Numbered from the stretch's first letter, positions 51,636-60,227 are shown. The stretch: DNA of 64,000 nt from Streptomyces antnestii (GCF_004005495.1 NZ_RZYA01000024.1:78329-142328); one strand, 5' to 3'. The notes: generated by a model from the letters alone, not told the origin. A program made the numbers and translations.

Positions 51636-52209
51636 GCGCGAGCGGGACGGCCGCCCCGAGCCGCCGCGGCCGCCGCGCTTCCGGCTCGACCTGCCGCGCC
51701 CCCCGCGCCGCAAACTGCTGCCCGAATACGACCCGGAGGCCTTCGGGCGCCTGTCGGAGCGGATCGCCCGGTTCCTGGGGACGGGCCGGTTCATCGTCTG
51801 GATGACGGTGATCATCATCGCGTGGGTGGTGTGGAACGTCTCCGCGCCCGTGCACCTGCGCTTCGACCAGTACCCGTTCATCTTCCTGACCTTGATGCTC
51901 TCCCTCCAGGCCTCGTACGCCGCTCCGCTCATCCTGCTCGCGCAGAACCGGCAGGACGACCGGGACAAGGTCAACCTCGAACAGGACCGCAAGCAGAACG
52001 AGCGCTCGATCGCCGACACCGAATATCTCAGCCGCGAGGTCGCCGCCCTGCGGATCGGCCTCGGCGAGGTCGCCACCCGCGACTGGATCCGCTCGGAGCT
52101 CCAGGACCTGCTGAAAGAGCTGGAGGACCACCGCGTCACCTTCCCCACGCACTCCTCCGTCCGCTCCTCCCCGGACTCCGGCCACGGACGTGACATAGAC
52201 GACCGCTGA
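51622..52209 (+). CDS. DUF1003 membrane protein
   Basis: This 195-residue protein has a Pro/Arg-rich N-terminus, then two membrane spans (FIVWMTVIIIAWVVWNV and IFLTLMLSLQASYAAPLILL). The family-specific end of span 2, QNRQDDRDKVNLEQDRKQNE, leads into a helix and a short tail. Translation is coupled to the MgtE-like gene through the overlap, so the two proteins may form a complex. Rv1231c is the mycobacterial counterpart. Function unknown. Confidence 0.87.
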   Translation: MAPGERERDGRPEPPRPPRFRLDLPRPPRRKLLPEYDPEAFGRLSERIARFLGTGRFIVWMTVIIIAWVVWNVSAPVHLRFDQYPFIFLTLMLSLQASYAAPLILLAQNRQDDRDKVNLEQDRKQNERSIADTEYLSREVAALRIGLGEVATRDWIRSELQDLLKELEDHRVTFPTHSSVRSSPDSGHGRDIDDR

Positions 52210-52222
52210 CAGGGCTTTCCGG

Positions 52223-52246
52223 ACCACGGTTACCGCGCCGTACTAT
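52223..52246 (+). promoter_or_regulatory. Promoter of mrp, probably leaderless
   Basis: TACTAT (52241-52246) lies 6 nt before the mrp ATG, the right distance for a transcript starting at the A of the ATG. ACCACGGTTACCG (52223-52235) in front is shared with the TetR promoter region. Confidence 0.5.
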
Positions 52247-52252
52247 CGGCGT

Positions 52253-53386
52253 ATGGCTACGGAAGACGCGGTGCGCGAAGCACTGGCGACGGTGAACGAC
52301 CCCGAGATCGGACGACCCATCACCGAGCTGGGGATGGTCAAATCGGTGGAGATCGGGGCGGATGGCGCGGTCGCGGTCACCGTGTACCTCACTGTCTCCG
52401 GCTGCCCCATGCGCGAGACCATCACGAAGCGCGTGACCGACGCGGTCGCGGCCGTCGAGGGCGTCACGCGCGTCGACGTCACGCTGGACGTGATGGGCGA
52501 CGAGCAGCGCAAGGAGCTGGCCGCGGCGCTGCGCGGCGGCACGGCCGAGCGCGAGGTGCCCTTCGCCAAGCCCGGCTCGCTGACCCGCGTGTACGCGGTG
52601 GCGTCCGGCAAGGGCGGCGTCGGCAAGTCCTCGGTGACGGTGAACCTGGCGGCCGCGATGGCCGCCGACGGACTGAAGGTCGGCGTCGTCGACGCCGACA
52701 TCTACGGCCACAGCGTCCCGCGCATGCTGGGCGCCGACGGCCGGCCCACGCAGGTCGAGAACATGATCATGCCGCCGTCGGCGAACGGCGTGAAGGTCAT
52801 CTCGATCGGCATGTTCACGCCGGGCAACGCGCCGGTCGTGTGGCGCGGCCCGATGCTGCACCGCGCGCTCCAGCAGTTCCTCGCCGACGTGTTCTGGGGC
52901 GACCTGGACGTCCTGCTCCTCGACCTGCCGCCGGGCACGGGCGACATCGCGATCTCCATCGCGCAGCTCGTCCCGAACGCGGAGATCCTCGTCGTGACGA
53001 CGCCCCAGCAGGCGGCGGCCGAGGTCGCCGAGCGGGCCGGTTCCATCGCCGTACAGACCCACCAGAAGATCGTGGGCGTCGTCGAGAACATGGCGGGCCT
53101 GCCGTGCCCGCACTGCGACGAGATGGTCGACGTGTTCGGCACGGGCGGCGGCGAGCGCGTCGCCGAGGGCCTCACGCGGGCGACCGGCGCGACCGTCCCG
53201 GTCCTCGGCTCGATCCCGATCGACGTCCGCCTGCGCGAGGGCGGCGACGAGGGCAAGCCGGTGGTCCTGACCGACCCCGACTCCCCCGCGGGCGCGGCGC
53301 TGCGCGCCATCGCCGGCAAGCTCGGCGGCCGCCAGCGCGGCCTGTCGGGCATGTCCCTGGGCATCACGCCGCGCAACAAGTTCTGA
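52253..53386 (+). CDS. mrp: Mrp/ApbC P-loop ATPase, iron-sulfur cluster carrier
   Basis: This 377-residue cytoplasmic protein is predicted to bind and transfer [4Fe-4S] clusters. The N-terminal MIP18-like domain (ALATVNDPEIGRPITELGMV, VSGCPMRETI) is fused to a ParA-type ATPase with deviant Walker A SGKGGVGKSS, DADIYGHSVPRMLG and DLPPGTGD. The cluster-binding CPHC is in GLPCPHCDEMVDVFG. Full-length and intact. ATG 52253 has no clear Shine-Dalgarno, consistent with a leaderless transcript. Rv1229c is the orthologue in M. tuberculosis. Confidence 0.94.
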   Translation: MATEDAVREALATVNDPEIGRPITELGMVKSVEIGADGAVAVTVYLTVSGCPMRETITKRVTDAVAAVEGVTRVDVTLDVMGDEQRKELAAALRGGTAEREVPFAKPGSLTRVYAVASGKGGVGKSSVTVNLAAAMAADGLKVGVVDADIYGHSVPRMLGADGRPTQVENMIMPPSANGVKVISIGMFTPGNAPVVWRGPMLHRALQQFLADVFWGDLDVLLLDLPPGTGDIAISIAQLVPNAEILVVTTPQQAAAEVAERAGSIAVQTHQKIVGVVENMAGLPCPHCDEMVDVFGTGGGERVAEGLTRATGATVPVLGSIPIDVRLREGGDEGKPVVLTDPDSPAGAALRAIAGKLGGRQRGLSGMSLGITPRNKF

Positions 53387-53430
53387 GGCCTACCGAGGTC
53401 TCTCGCTCCGTGAGACAGAGCGCCCCGCCA

Positions 53431-53584
53431 GGGGCGCGGGGAACTGCGCACCCAGCCACGAACCGGCCCGCAGCAAACTCCCGCCCCGAAAGGGGCGCGG
53501 GGAACTGCGCGACCAGCCCGACACGGCCCGCAGCCAAGTCCCGCGCCCCGACAACCCCCAAATAAGGGGCGCGGGGAACTGCGC
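53431..53584. repeat. Three copies of a Streptomyces intergenic repeat
   Basis: GGGGCGCGGGGAACTGCGC occurs exactly at 53431-53449, 53492-53510 and 53566-53584. Each is preceded by a complementary C-rich arm (such as CGCCCC before GAAA and GGGGCG), giving small hairpins, and the first two are followed by a CCAGCC...CGGCCCGCAGC segment. The copies lie between convergent mrp and a leftward gene. Confidence 0.9.
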
Positions 53585-53628
53585 AAAAACACCACTCAGG
53601 CCCGCACCCGATTCCCGCCCCCCGTGGG

Positions 53629-54294
53629 CTACGCGTACGCGCCGATGTCCTTGATCATCGAGAATCCGAGCCCGTACGCGCTCATCCCGCGCCCGTACGC
53701 CCCCAGGTGCACACCCTCCTGCGTCGATCCGGCGAGCACCCAGCCGAACTCCGACTCGCGGTAGTGGAACGGCGTCGGGACGCCGTCCACCGGCAGGGAC
53801 AGGCTCGTCCAGTCCTCGCCGTCGAGGTCGTCCGCGAGGGTCCACGCCGTCTCGGTCTGCTGGTCCAGCCAGTTCTCGCGCAGGGTGTGGTCCATCTGCG
53901 CGGGCCAGGTGACCGTGAGCAGGCCGACCCCGGCGAGCCAGGCGGCGGACGAGACCGACGTCGCCTCCAGGACACCCGTACCGTCGGCGCTGCGCCGCAC
54001 GGGGCTGGCCGCCACGGTCACGACGACCGTGAACCGCTCCTTGTCGTCCTTCGCCCCGCGCCCTTCGCTGCGCACGATGGGCCCGTCGCCGTGCCCGATG
54101 GAACCGTGCTCCACAGCGCCGTCCGCCGAGGTACCGACCTGCGTCAGCCAACGCGGCCCCGTGAACGCCTCGTCGAGGCCGTACCACGGGAAGGGCGCCA
54201 GCAGGTAGCCGTCGACCGTGCGCCGGGTTGTGGGGACCTCGGAGGCCCCGTCCGTCACGGGCGCCTGCGCGCCTACCCGACTCGTCGTCTCCAT
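53629..54294 (-). CDS. Conserved hypothetical protein
   Basis: This 221-residue protein has no signal peptide or membrane segment. Segments such as YLLAPFPWYGLDEAFTGPRW, WTLADDLDGEDWTSLSLPVD and FSMIKDIGAYA suggest a soluble beta-rich protein of a Streptomyces-specific family. The Trp content is high. ATG 54294 was chosen because the preceding in-frame residues look non-coding; GTG 54393 is the longest option. It is near tatB in the same direction. Function unknown. Confidence 0.65.
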   Translation of the reverse strand: METTSRVGAQAPVTDGASEVPTTRRTVDGYLLAPFPWYGLDEAFTGPRWLTQVGTSADGAVEHGSIGHGDGPIVRSEGRGAKDDKERFTVVVTVAASPVRRSADGTGVLEATSVSSAAWLAGVGLLTVTWPAQMDHTLRENWLDQQTETAWTLADDLDGEDWTSLSLPVDGVPTPFHYRESEFGWVLAGSTQEGVHLGAYGRGMSAYGLGFSMIKDIGAYA

Positions 54295-54518
54295 GTACCC
54301 GGCCGCCTCCTCGCTCCAGTCGGACCGTGACGGCCCGCCCCCCTCGGGCGTCCGCGCCGCCGATCCGCGCAACAACAAGGCAGGATGCCACACCCGCCCA
54401 CCGGACCCGCCCTTCCCGCACGTCTCCCAGGCGGGTCGCCGTCCGGCGGGGGTTGACGGTTGAGGGTTCAGGGAGCTGGGCAGTAGTCAGACCGCGAAGT
54501 GGTCAATCCGCGAAGCCG

Positions 54519-54953
54519 TCAGGTCGCGTCGGAGTCGAACGGCGGGTGGTCGTCGGCCGCCGGCTTCTCGGGCCTCTTCTGCATGTCGATCTTGGCGGGA
54601 GCCGACCCGGACGCCGCGGACGACGACTCGTCCGTGCTCTGCACGGCCTCCGTGACCTCGGCCATCTCCTTCTTCAGGTCGAAGCCGTTACGGATCTCCT
54701 TGAGCCCGAGCTCGTCGTTGTCCAGCTGCTTGCGGATGAAGTTCTTCGGGTTCAGGTCCTCGAACTCGAAGTCCTTGAACTCCGGACCCAGTTCCTCACG
54801 GATGTCCCGCTTCGCACTGTCCGAGAACTCCCGGATCTTCCGGATCGTGCGCGTCACGTCCTGGATGACCTTCGGCAGCTTGTCCGGGCCGAAGACGAGC
54901 ACACCGAGGACGACGAGCGTCAGCAGCTCGGGCAGGCCTATGTCGTTGAACAC
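54519..54953 (-). CDS. tatB: Twin-arginine translocase subunit TatB
   Basis: This 144-residue protein is the substrate receptor of the Tat export system with TatC. It has one N-terminal span (LPELLTLVVLGVLVFGP), the FGPDKLP hinge, an amphipathic helix VIQDVTRTIRKIREF and a charged, disordered tail. The length and the Glu in the span distinguish it from TatA. GTG 54953 has GGAG 6 nt upstream. It follows the sigma/HtrA region, the order sigE-rseA-htrA-tatB being as in mycobacteria. Confidence 0.9.
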   Translation of the reverse strand: MFNDIGLPELLTLVVLGVLVFGPDKLPKVIQDVTRTIRKIREFSDSAKRDIREELGPEFKDFEFEDLNPKNFIRKQLDNDELGLKEIRNGFDLKKEMAEVTEAVQSTDESSSAASGSAPAKIDMQKRPEKPAADDHPPFDSDAT

Positions 54954-55156
54954 CTTGCGCTCCTAGCGTGTCCTCAGGCCCGCAGCTGATCTCTGTGGCA
55001 GGTCTTCCGGGTTCCGGACCGGGTCCACGGTACCCGGCGATGCTGTCCGTCCGGTAGCCACTGGGCTACGTCTCGGATCACCTGTCGCGCAAGCGCTTGC
55101 CATACGGGCCCCGCCAGAGTCCCGTCAGCGCCCCGCCAGGGCCCCGCCTGAGCCGC

Positions 55157-55191
55157 GTCAGGGCCCGCCGAAGGTCGCGGCGGGCCCTGAC
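55157..55191 (-). terminator. Hairpin terminator of htrA
   Basis: GTCAGGGCCCGCCG (55157-55170) pairs perfectly with CGGCGGGCCCTGAC (55178-55191) over a 7-nt loop, 20 bp past the htrA stop. Confidence 0.85.
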
Positions 55192-55210
55192 GGGCAGCGG
55201 TTCTGTACGG

Positions 55211-57238
55211 TCAGCTGCCGTCCGCGGAGCCGAGGACGAGGGTCACCTCGCGCTCCTTGCCGCCCCGTTCCACCGTCAGGGCCAGGCGGTCGTCGGGCCG
55301 GTGGGCCCGGATCCTGACGATGAGTTCCTCGGCGGAGTGGACCGGCACGCCGTCGACGGCGGTGACGATGTCGCGGGCCTTGATCCCAGCCTTGTCGCCC
55401 GGGCCGCCCGGATTCACCGGGGAGCCGCCGTTGCCGCCCTTCGCGGCGACACGCGCCCCGTCACCCGAGTAGCCCATGTCGAGTGTGACGCCGATCACCG
55501 GGTGGGTGGCCCGGCCGGTGTTGATCAGCTCCTCGGCCACGCGCTTGGCCTGGTTGACCGGGATGGCAAAGCCGAGGCCGATCGAACCGGCCTGAGCGCC
55601 CTCCAGGTCCGAACCGCTGTCGGCGGACCGGATCGCGCTGTTGATGCCGATGACGCGAGCCTTCGAATCGACCAGCGGTCCGCCCGAGTTGCCCGGGTTT
55701 ATGGGTGCGTCGGTCTGAAGCGCGTCGACGTAGCTGATGTCGCTGCCGTCACCCTTCTCGCCGCCGGCCGTGATGGGCCGCTCCTTGGCGCTGATGATGC
55801 CGGAGGTCACGGTGTTGGCCAGGTCGAAGGGGGCGCCGATGGCCACGACGGGGTCGCCGACCTGCACGTTCTCCGAGTTGCCGAGGGCGAGGGGCCTGAG
55901 GCCCCGCACGCCGGTGACCTTGACGACCGCGAGGTCGTAACCGGAGTCGCGGCCGATCACCTCCGCCTTGGCGGTCTGGCCTCCGCTGAACGTGACCGTT
56001 ATGGCGCCGTTGCTGCCGGCCGGTTCGACGACGTGGTTGTTGGTGAGGATGTGGCCCTTGGCGTCGAGGACGAAGCCGGTTCCGGTGCCCTGGGCGTCGG
56101 AACCGCTGACGTGGATCGTGACGACGCTCGGCAGGGCGCGGGCGGCGATTCCGGCCACGCTGCCGGGGGCACGCTTCGTCGACTCGGGGCCGGCCTGCGG
56201 CAGTTCCACGTCGGCGGACGCACCGTCACGTTCGAGGTACGTGCCGACGAGCCCGCCGATCCCGCCGGCGACGAGGGCGACCACGACGGTCCAGACGACG
56301 AGCAGCCGACGCCCCCGCTTGTTCCCGTCCCGCCGACGGGGCGCGGGCGCTGCCCAGGGGTCGTACCGCTGCCAGGGCCCTCCGGGCGGGGGCGGGTTGA
56401 ACGGGTTGCCACCAGGACCCGCCTCGGCCCCGGCCCCGGCCCCGGGGTGCGACGTTCCGTGAGCTTCGGCACTCCCTGCCAGGTGCGGACCCGGAAGGGT
56501 CTGGGGCTGGGTCTGGGGCTGGGTCTGGGGCTGGGGTTGAGGCGCGGGCTGCGGGTGGCTCGCCATGGGGTACGGGCCGACCGGCGGTATGGGACTACCG
56601 GCGTACGGCGGTGGCAGCGGCGTGCCGTGGGCCGCGGACGGCATGGCGGTGCCCTGCGCGGGAGTCGCGGCGGCCGGATGCTGGACCGGCGGCGCGGGCG
56701 CCCAGGGGCCGGGCTCACCGTACGGCGGTGTGCCGTAGGGGTCAGGGTCATGGATGGGCCGCGGCCGCTCCGGAGCGACGGGGGCGACGTGCGCAACGCT
56801 CACGGGCTCACCACCGGCAACGGCCGCCCGCTCCCCCGACGCGGCATCAGCAACGGGCTCAACGGCCCCCGCCACCGCCCCGTCGGCAACCACTTCAGGC
56901 GCGACGACACCATCCGCACCGGCCGCAGACGCGGACACAAACGCCGAAGCCGAAGCCGAAGCCGACGCAGGCTCGGGCTCAGCCAATTCGAAGTCCCCGT
57001 CATCACGCGGCTCGCGCGGTTCATCCCGCGATGCGTCGCGCAGCCCGGCGCGCGCGCCATGGCCCGCGTCATCACGCGCCTCGAAGCCTCCGTCACCGCG
57101 CGGATCGCTCGACGGCTCGTCGCGCGCCGCCGACCCGGCGTCGTCGCCCGCCCCGAATTCCCCGTCACCGCGCGGAGCGCCCCCGTCGGGGCGGGGGCGG
57201 CTCCACCACTTCGCCTTTGTGGGCTTCCCCTCGTCCAT
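55211..57238 (-). CDS. htrA: HtrA/DegP-type membrane-anchored serine protease
   Basis: This 675-residue envelope quality-control protease has four parts. The N-terminal 330 residues are cytoplasmic and disordered, rich in Pro, Ala and acidic residues with PQPQTQ repeats. A single span follows (LLVVWTVVVALVAGGIGGLVG). The trypsin-like domain has the catalytic triad His in TNNHVV, Asp in GYDLAVVKV and Ser in INPGNSGGPL. The C-terminal PDZ domain contains KAGIKARDIVTAVDGVPV. ATG 57238 has GGGGAG upstream. It belongs to the SigE stress system: its gene follows the anti-sigma gene. Confidence 0.92.
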   Translation of the reverse strand: MDEGKPTKAKWWSRPRPDGGAPRGDGEFGAGDDAGSAARDEPSSDPRGDGGFEARDDAGHGARAGLRDASRDEPREPRDDGDFELAEPEPASASASASAFVSASAAGADGVVAPEVVADGAVAGAVEPVADAASGERAAVAGGEPVSVAHVAPVAPERPRPIHDPDPYGTPPYGEPGPWAPAPPVQHPAAATPAQGTAMPSAAHGTPLPPPYAGSPIPPVGPYPMASHPQPAPQPQPQTQPQTQPQTLPGPHLAGSAEAHGTSHPGAGAGAEAGPGGNPFNPPPPGGPWQRYDPWAAPAPRRRDGNKRGRRLLVVWTVVVALVAGGIGGLVGTYLERDGASADVELPQAGPESTKRAPGSVAGIAARALPSVVTIHVSGSDAQGTGTGFVLDAKGHILTNNHVVEPAGSNGAITVTFSGGQTAKAEVIGRDSGYDLAVVKVTGVRGLRPLALGNSENVQVGDPVVAIGAPFDLANTVTSGIISAKERPITAGGEKGDGSDISYVDALQTDAPINPGNSGGPLVDSKARVIGINSAIRSADSGSDLEGAQAGSIGLGFAIPVNQAKRVAEELINTGRATHPVIGVTLDMGYSGDGARVAAKGGNGGSPVNPGGPGDKAGIKARDIVTAVDGVPVHSAEELIVRIRAHRPDDRLALTVERGGKEREVTLVLGSADGS

Positions 57239-57638
57239 GTCCCGCCGCTCTCCCCACACCTGGCCCGCGGCAACGACCCGCGGGCAGCCTCTCGGCGATC
57301 GCCCCGTTCGGCTCGCCCGTCGGCGTCGCGCCCCGGGATCATCCGGACGGCGCGGCCGCTCACCCAGGATTCAACCAGGTTCACGGACCGGCGCGCAGAG
57401 GGCAGTCCAGCCCGACGGAAGCCCCGGGCACACAGAGCGGAGGTCAGCCGACGCCCGCCCCGCCGACGCAGAGAGCAGGTCACGCCTCCACACACAAAGA
57501 GCACAGGGCAGAGGGCATGGGGCCCATCAGCCGGCAGAGCCCCCACACACAGCACGCAGCACGCGGCGCCCAAGCCACCCGGCCGACACCCCAGGCCGCC
57601 GCCCAGCGAACAAGTCAGCAGGTCAGCAGGTCAGCAAG
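57239..57638. other. Region between htrA and the anti-sigma gene
   Basis: Four hundred bp without a convincing gene. At 57610-57641 an 8-bp unit (CTGACTTG or CTGACCTG on the minus strand) is repeated four times, the first copy overlapping the anti-sigma stop codon. The length suggests that htrA can have a promoter of its own. Confidence 0.5.
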
Positions 57639-58610
57639 TCAGCGGGCGGAAGCCCTGGGCGCTCCCGACTGCGGTGTCGCCGGAGCCGCCGCGACGCTGG
57701 ACCCGGGGCTTCCGGCACCGGGGCCGAAAGTCGTATTGGCGCCGGGAAGCGGCAACGCGGGGACGGATGCGGCGGGGCGTATCAGCGGAGAGAGCGTCGC
57801 CGTGCCGCGCAGCAGCGGAGTCGCCAGCGGGTACACGGCGCTCTGCGCGCCCGGCTCCGTGGCCGCTCCGGACAGCAGGGGCGCCCCCGAGCCCATGGCG
57901 GCGACCGGCGCGTTCAGCGGGGTGCCCGTGCGTCGGCCGAGCATCGGCGAGACGTTCCGGCGGCGCTGGGCCTCGGCCGACGTGGCGACGCCGGTGCTCT
58001 GGCTACGCAGTGGTGTCGCGTTGCTGCCGGAGCCGGCACCGCGGCCGTCACCGCCCGTGTCGGCGGGAACACCCGTGGAGACTCCGCCGAGCGCGATCGC
58101 GGCCAGCGACACCGCGCCGGCCGCGGCGAACGCGAAACGGCGCCCGCGGGAGGCCGAGCGGTCACTGTCGCCGCGGCCGACCTCGTGGATACGGAAGCCG
58201 CGCTCCGCGGCGGGCGCGCTGGGGAGCATCGCTTCGTGGGCGCGCGACGGGGCGTAGCCGAAGGGCTCGGGGTCTACTCCGAAGACCCCGTTCCCGAAGC
58301 CTCTGCCGCCGAGTCCTCCCCCGCCGAACGGGGTGCCACCGCCGTCTCTGTCGTCACCTCCCCCGGGGAGTCCCTGGAGGCGGGCCAGGAAGCTCTCCGT
58401 GGGGGGCGGCGGTGCCGAGTCGGCGAAGACACTCTTCAGGCGCCGCTGTGCGTCGGCCTCGGCCTTGCACTTCGGGCAGGTGGCGAGATGGGCGAGTCCC
58501 CGCTCACGGGCGTCATGCCCCAGCTCACCGTCGACGAGGGCGGCGAGCCGGTCTCCGAGGTGATGCTCGGACAGGTGCCGCCCGGCGGGGTCCGGACGTG
58601 ATCCACTCAC
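57639..58610 (-). CDS. Zinc-binding anti-sigma factor (RseA-type)
   Basis: This 323-residue protein is predicted to hold the neighbouring ECF sigma factor inactive. The N-terminal anti-sigma domain has HLATCPKC, the HxxxCxxC zinc motif, with upstream His residues. A hydrophobic segment (RFAFAAAGAVSLAAIALGG) could anchor it in the membrane, and the remainder is low-complexity Ala/Pro/Ser-rich. The mycobacterial RseA is shorter. GTG 58610 overlaps the sigma stop codon as GTGA, so synthesis is coupled one to one. Confidence 0.87.
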   Translation of the reverse strand: MSGSRPDPAGRHLSEHHLGDRLAALVDGELGHDARERGLAHLATCPKCKAEADAQRRLKSVFADSAPPPPTESFLARLQGLPGGGDDRDGGGTPFGGGGLGGRGFGNGVFGVDPEPFGYAPSRAHEAMLPSAPAAERGFRIHEVGRGDSDRSASRGRRFAFAAAGAVSLAAIALGGVSTGVPADTGGDGRGAGSGSNATPLRSQSTGVATSAEAQRRRNVSPMLGRRTGTPLNAPVAAMGSGAPLLSGAATEPGAQSAVYPLATPLLRGTATLSPLIRPAASVPALPLPGANTTFGPGAGSPGSSVAAAPATPQSGAPRASAR

Positions 58611-59380
58611 GCGGTCGCGCCCCCTCCTCCGAGCGCCGGAACGCCCGTGGCCGCGAGCGAGCGACGCTCGGCGCGGGCTTCGGGCGACCGGTGCTGCAGG
58701 GCCTTGCGCAACTGGGAGCGGCCACGGTGGATCCGGCTGCGGACCGTGCCGAGCTTGACGCCCAGGGTCGCGGCGATCTCCTCGTAGCTGAGGCCCTCGA
58801 TGTCGCAGAGGACGACGGCGGCGCGGAATTCGGGGGCGAGGGTGTCGAGCGCCTGCTGGACGTCCGCGTCGAAGTGCGTGTCGTGGAAGACCTGCTGCGG
58901 CGACGGCTCGCGGCTGGGCAGGCGCTCCGCCGCGTCGTCCCCGAGGGCGTCGAAGCGGATGCGCTGCTTGCGGCGCACCATGTCGAGGAAGAGGTTCGTG
59001 GTGATGCGGTGCAGCCAGCCCTCGAAGGTGCCGGGCGTGTACGTCGACAGCGAGCGGAAGACGCGGACGAAGACTTCCTGAGTGAGGTCTTCGGCGTCGT
59101 GCTGGTTGCCCGTCAGTCGGTAGGCGAGCCGGTAGACCCGGCCACTGTGCGTGCTGACGATCTCCTCCCAGGTCGGGGGAGTCCACGCCTGTGAGTCCGC
59201 ATCTGCGGCAAAGGTCGCGGTCTGCGCGGAGCGAGTGGCGTAGGAATGGTCAGCGGTGTCGGTCACGGATTTCGGCTCACCCGCCGACCTGAGAAAGCGC
59301 CGTAGCACTCCTCCCCGATCCACAGGCGCAGCCGCACCTCCCCTGTCGGCTCTGGTGGTGTCCAGCGGAGCCCCTACCAT
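58607..59380 (-). CDS. sigE: ECF RNA polymerase sigma factor (M. tuberculosis SigE-like)
   Basis: This 257-residue sigma factor directs envelope-stress transcription. Region 2 contains RVYRLAYRLTGNQHDAEDLTQ, RVFRSL and TFEGWLHRITTNLFLDMVRR. Region 4 contains ALDTLAPEFRAAVVLCDIEG and a helix-turn-helix SYEEIAATLGVKLGTVRSRI. ATG 59380 has GAGG 5 nt upstream. It is followed by a translationally coupled anti-sigma gene and then htrA and tatB. A GGAAC-N18-GTT promoter upstream suggests autoregulation. The symbol follows the Rv1221 gene order; it is not the SigE studied with cell-wall stress in S. coelicolor. Confidence 0.88.
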   Translation of the reverse strand: MVGAPLDTTRADRGGAAAPVDRGGVLRRFLRSAGEPKSVTDTADHSYATRSAQTATFAADADSQAWTPPTWEEIVSTHSGRVYRLAYRLTGNQHDAEDLTQEVFVRVFRSLSTYTPGTFEGWLHRITTNLFLDMVRRKQRIRFDALGDDAAERLPSREPSPQQVFHDTHFDADVQQALDTLAPEFRAAVVLCDIEGLSYEEIAATLGVKLGTVRSRIHRGRSQLRKALQHRSPEARAERRSLAATGVPALGGGGATA

Positions 59381-59515
59381 AGCCACCTCGCCCGTTAGCT
59401 CCGGATAAGCGCTTTTACCGAGATTTGCCACGGGGCGTCCGGCGCCCCGTTTCCTCTGTCGATCCACCGGCCACCCCCGCGCTCGTTCCCAACGCTGTTT
59501 TCCCCCGCCCTCCTA

Positions 59516-59541
59516 AACGCCCGGTCCCATCTGCGAGTTCC
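59516..59541 (-). promoter_or_regulatory. ECF-type promoter of the sigma factor gene
   Basis: On the minus strand GGAAC (59541-59537) is followed by exactly 18 nt and GTT (59518-59516). This pattern is typical of ECF sigma promoters of the SigE/SigH group. Start would lie about 130 nt before the ATG. Confidence 0.6.
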
Positions 59542-59594
59542 CGCCACCAACGGATACAGTCACGCGCAGGCAACCACGGGGACAGGAGAGGGCC

Positions 59595-60227
59595 ATTACC
59601 GGCAACCGGCAGACGAGCTGGGCGTTCGCCGACGCCTTTGTCGCCGAGGACGACGCGCTGCGCTGGGCCCGTGACCGGGCCCGTGAGGCCGGCACCCGCC
59701 CGGTGTCACCCGGCGCGGGCGCCGCGCTGCGGATGCTCGCCGCCACCGTGGGCGCCAAGGCGGTGGCCGAGATCGGCACGGGGACCGGGGTGTCCGGAAT
59801 CCATCTGCTGCACGGCATGCGCCCCGACGGCGTCCTGACCACGGTGGATCCGGAGCCGGAGCGGCAGCAGTTCGCCCGGCAGGCGTTCCGCGCCGCAGGA
59901 TTCGCGAGCAACCGGGCGCGTTTCATCCCCGGACGGGCCCTGGACGTACTGCCGCGGCTCGCGGACAGCGGGTACGACCTCGTCTTCTGCGACGGCGACC
60001 GCACCGAGTGCCTGGACTACCTCGCTGAATCGTTGCGCCTGCTGCGACCGGGCGGGCTCGTCTGTTTCGAGGGTGTCTTCGCGGACGGCCGGACGGTCGA
60101 TTCGGGTCCCCAGCCGGTGGAGGTCCTGCGGATGCGGGAGCTGCTGCGGGCGGTGCGGGAGGCACAGGACCTGGTGCCCTCGCTGCTTCCGGTCGGCGAC
60201 GGCCTGCTCTGCGCCGTCAAGCGCTGA
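59595..60227 (+). CDS. O-methyltransferase (class I, SAM-dependent)
   Basis: This 210-residue protein is of the catechol/caffeoyl-CoA O-methyltransferase-like family (Rv1220c relative). Motif I is VAEIGTGTGVSGIHLL, the acidic residue after strand 2 is in VDPEPE, and DLVFCDGDRTECLDYL carries metal-site residues; LRPGGLVCFEGVF follows. Family sequence starts at ITGNRQTSWAFADAF, whose first codon is ATT 59595, with AGGAG 6 nt upstream. There is no ATG, GTG or TTG in frame between the stop at 59514 and GTG 59703, and that GTG would remove conserved sequence. The start codon is therefore ATT or another rare codon. It is divergent from the sigma gene, as in mycobacteria. Confidence 0.85.
   Translation: MTGNRQTSWAFADAFVAEDDALRWARDRAREAGTRPVSPGAGAALRMLAATVGAKAVAEIGTGTGVSGIHLLHGMRPDGVLTTVDPEPERQQFARQAFRAAGFASNRARFIPGRALDVLPRLADSGYDLVFCDGDRTECLDYLAESLRLLRPGGLVCFEGVFADGRTVDSGPQPVEVLRMRELLRAVREAQDLVPSLLPVGDGLLCAVKR

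Noticed and set aside
53431..53584. CRISPR-like array of three repeats
   Set aside because: The spacers between copies are themselves partly similar and the element is a known type of Streptomyces intergenic repeat. No cas genes are present.
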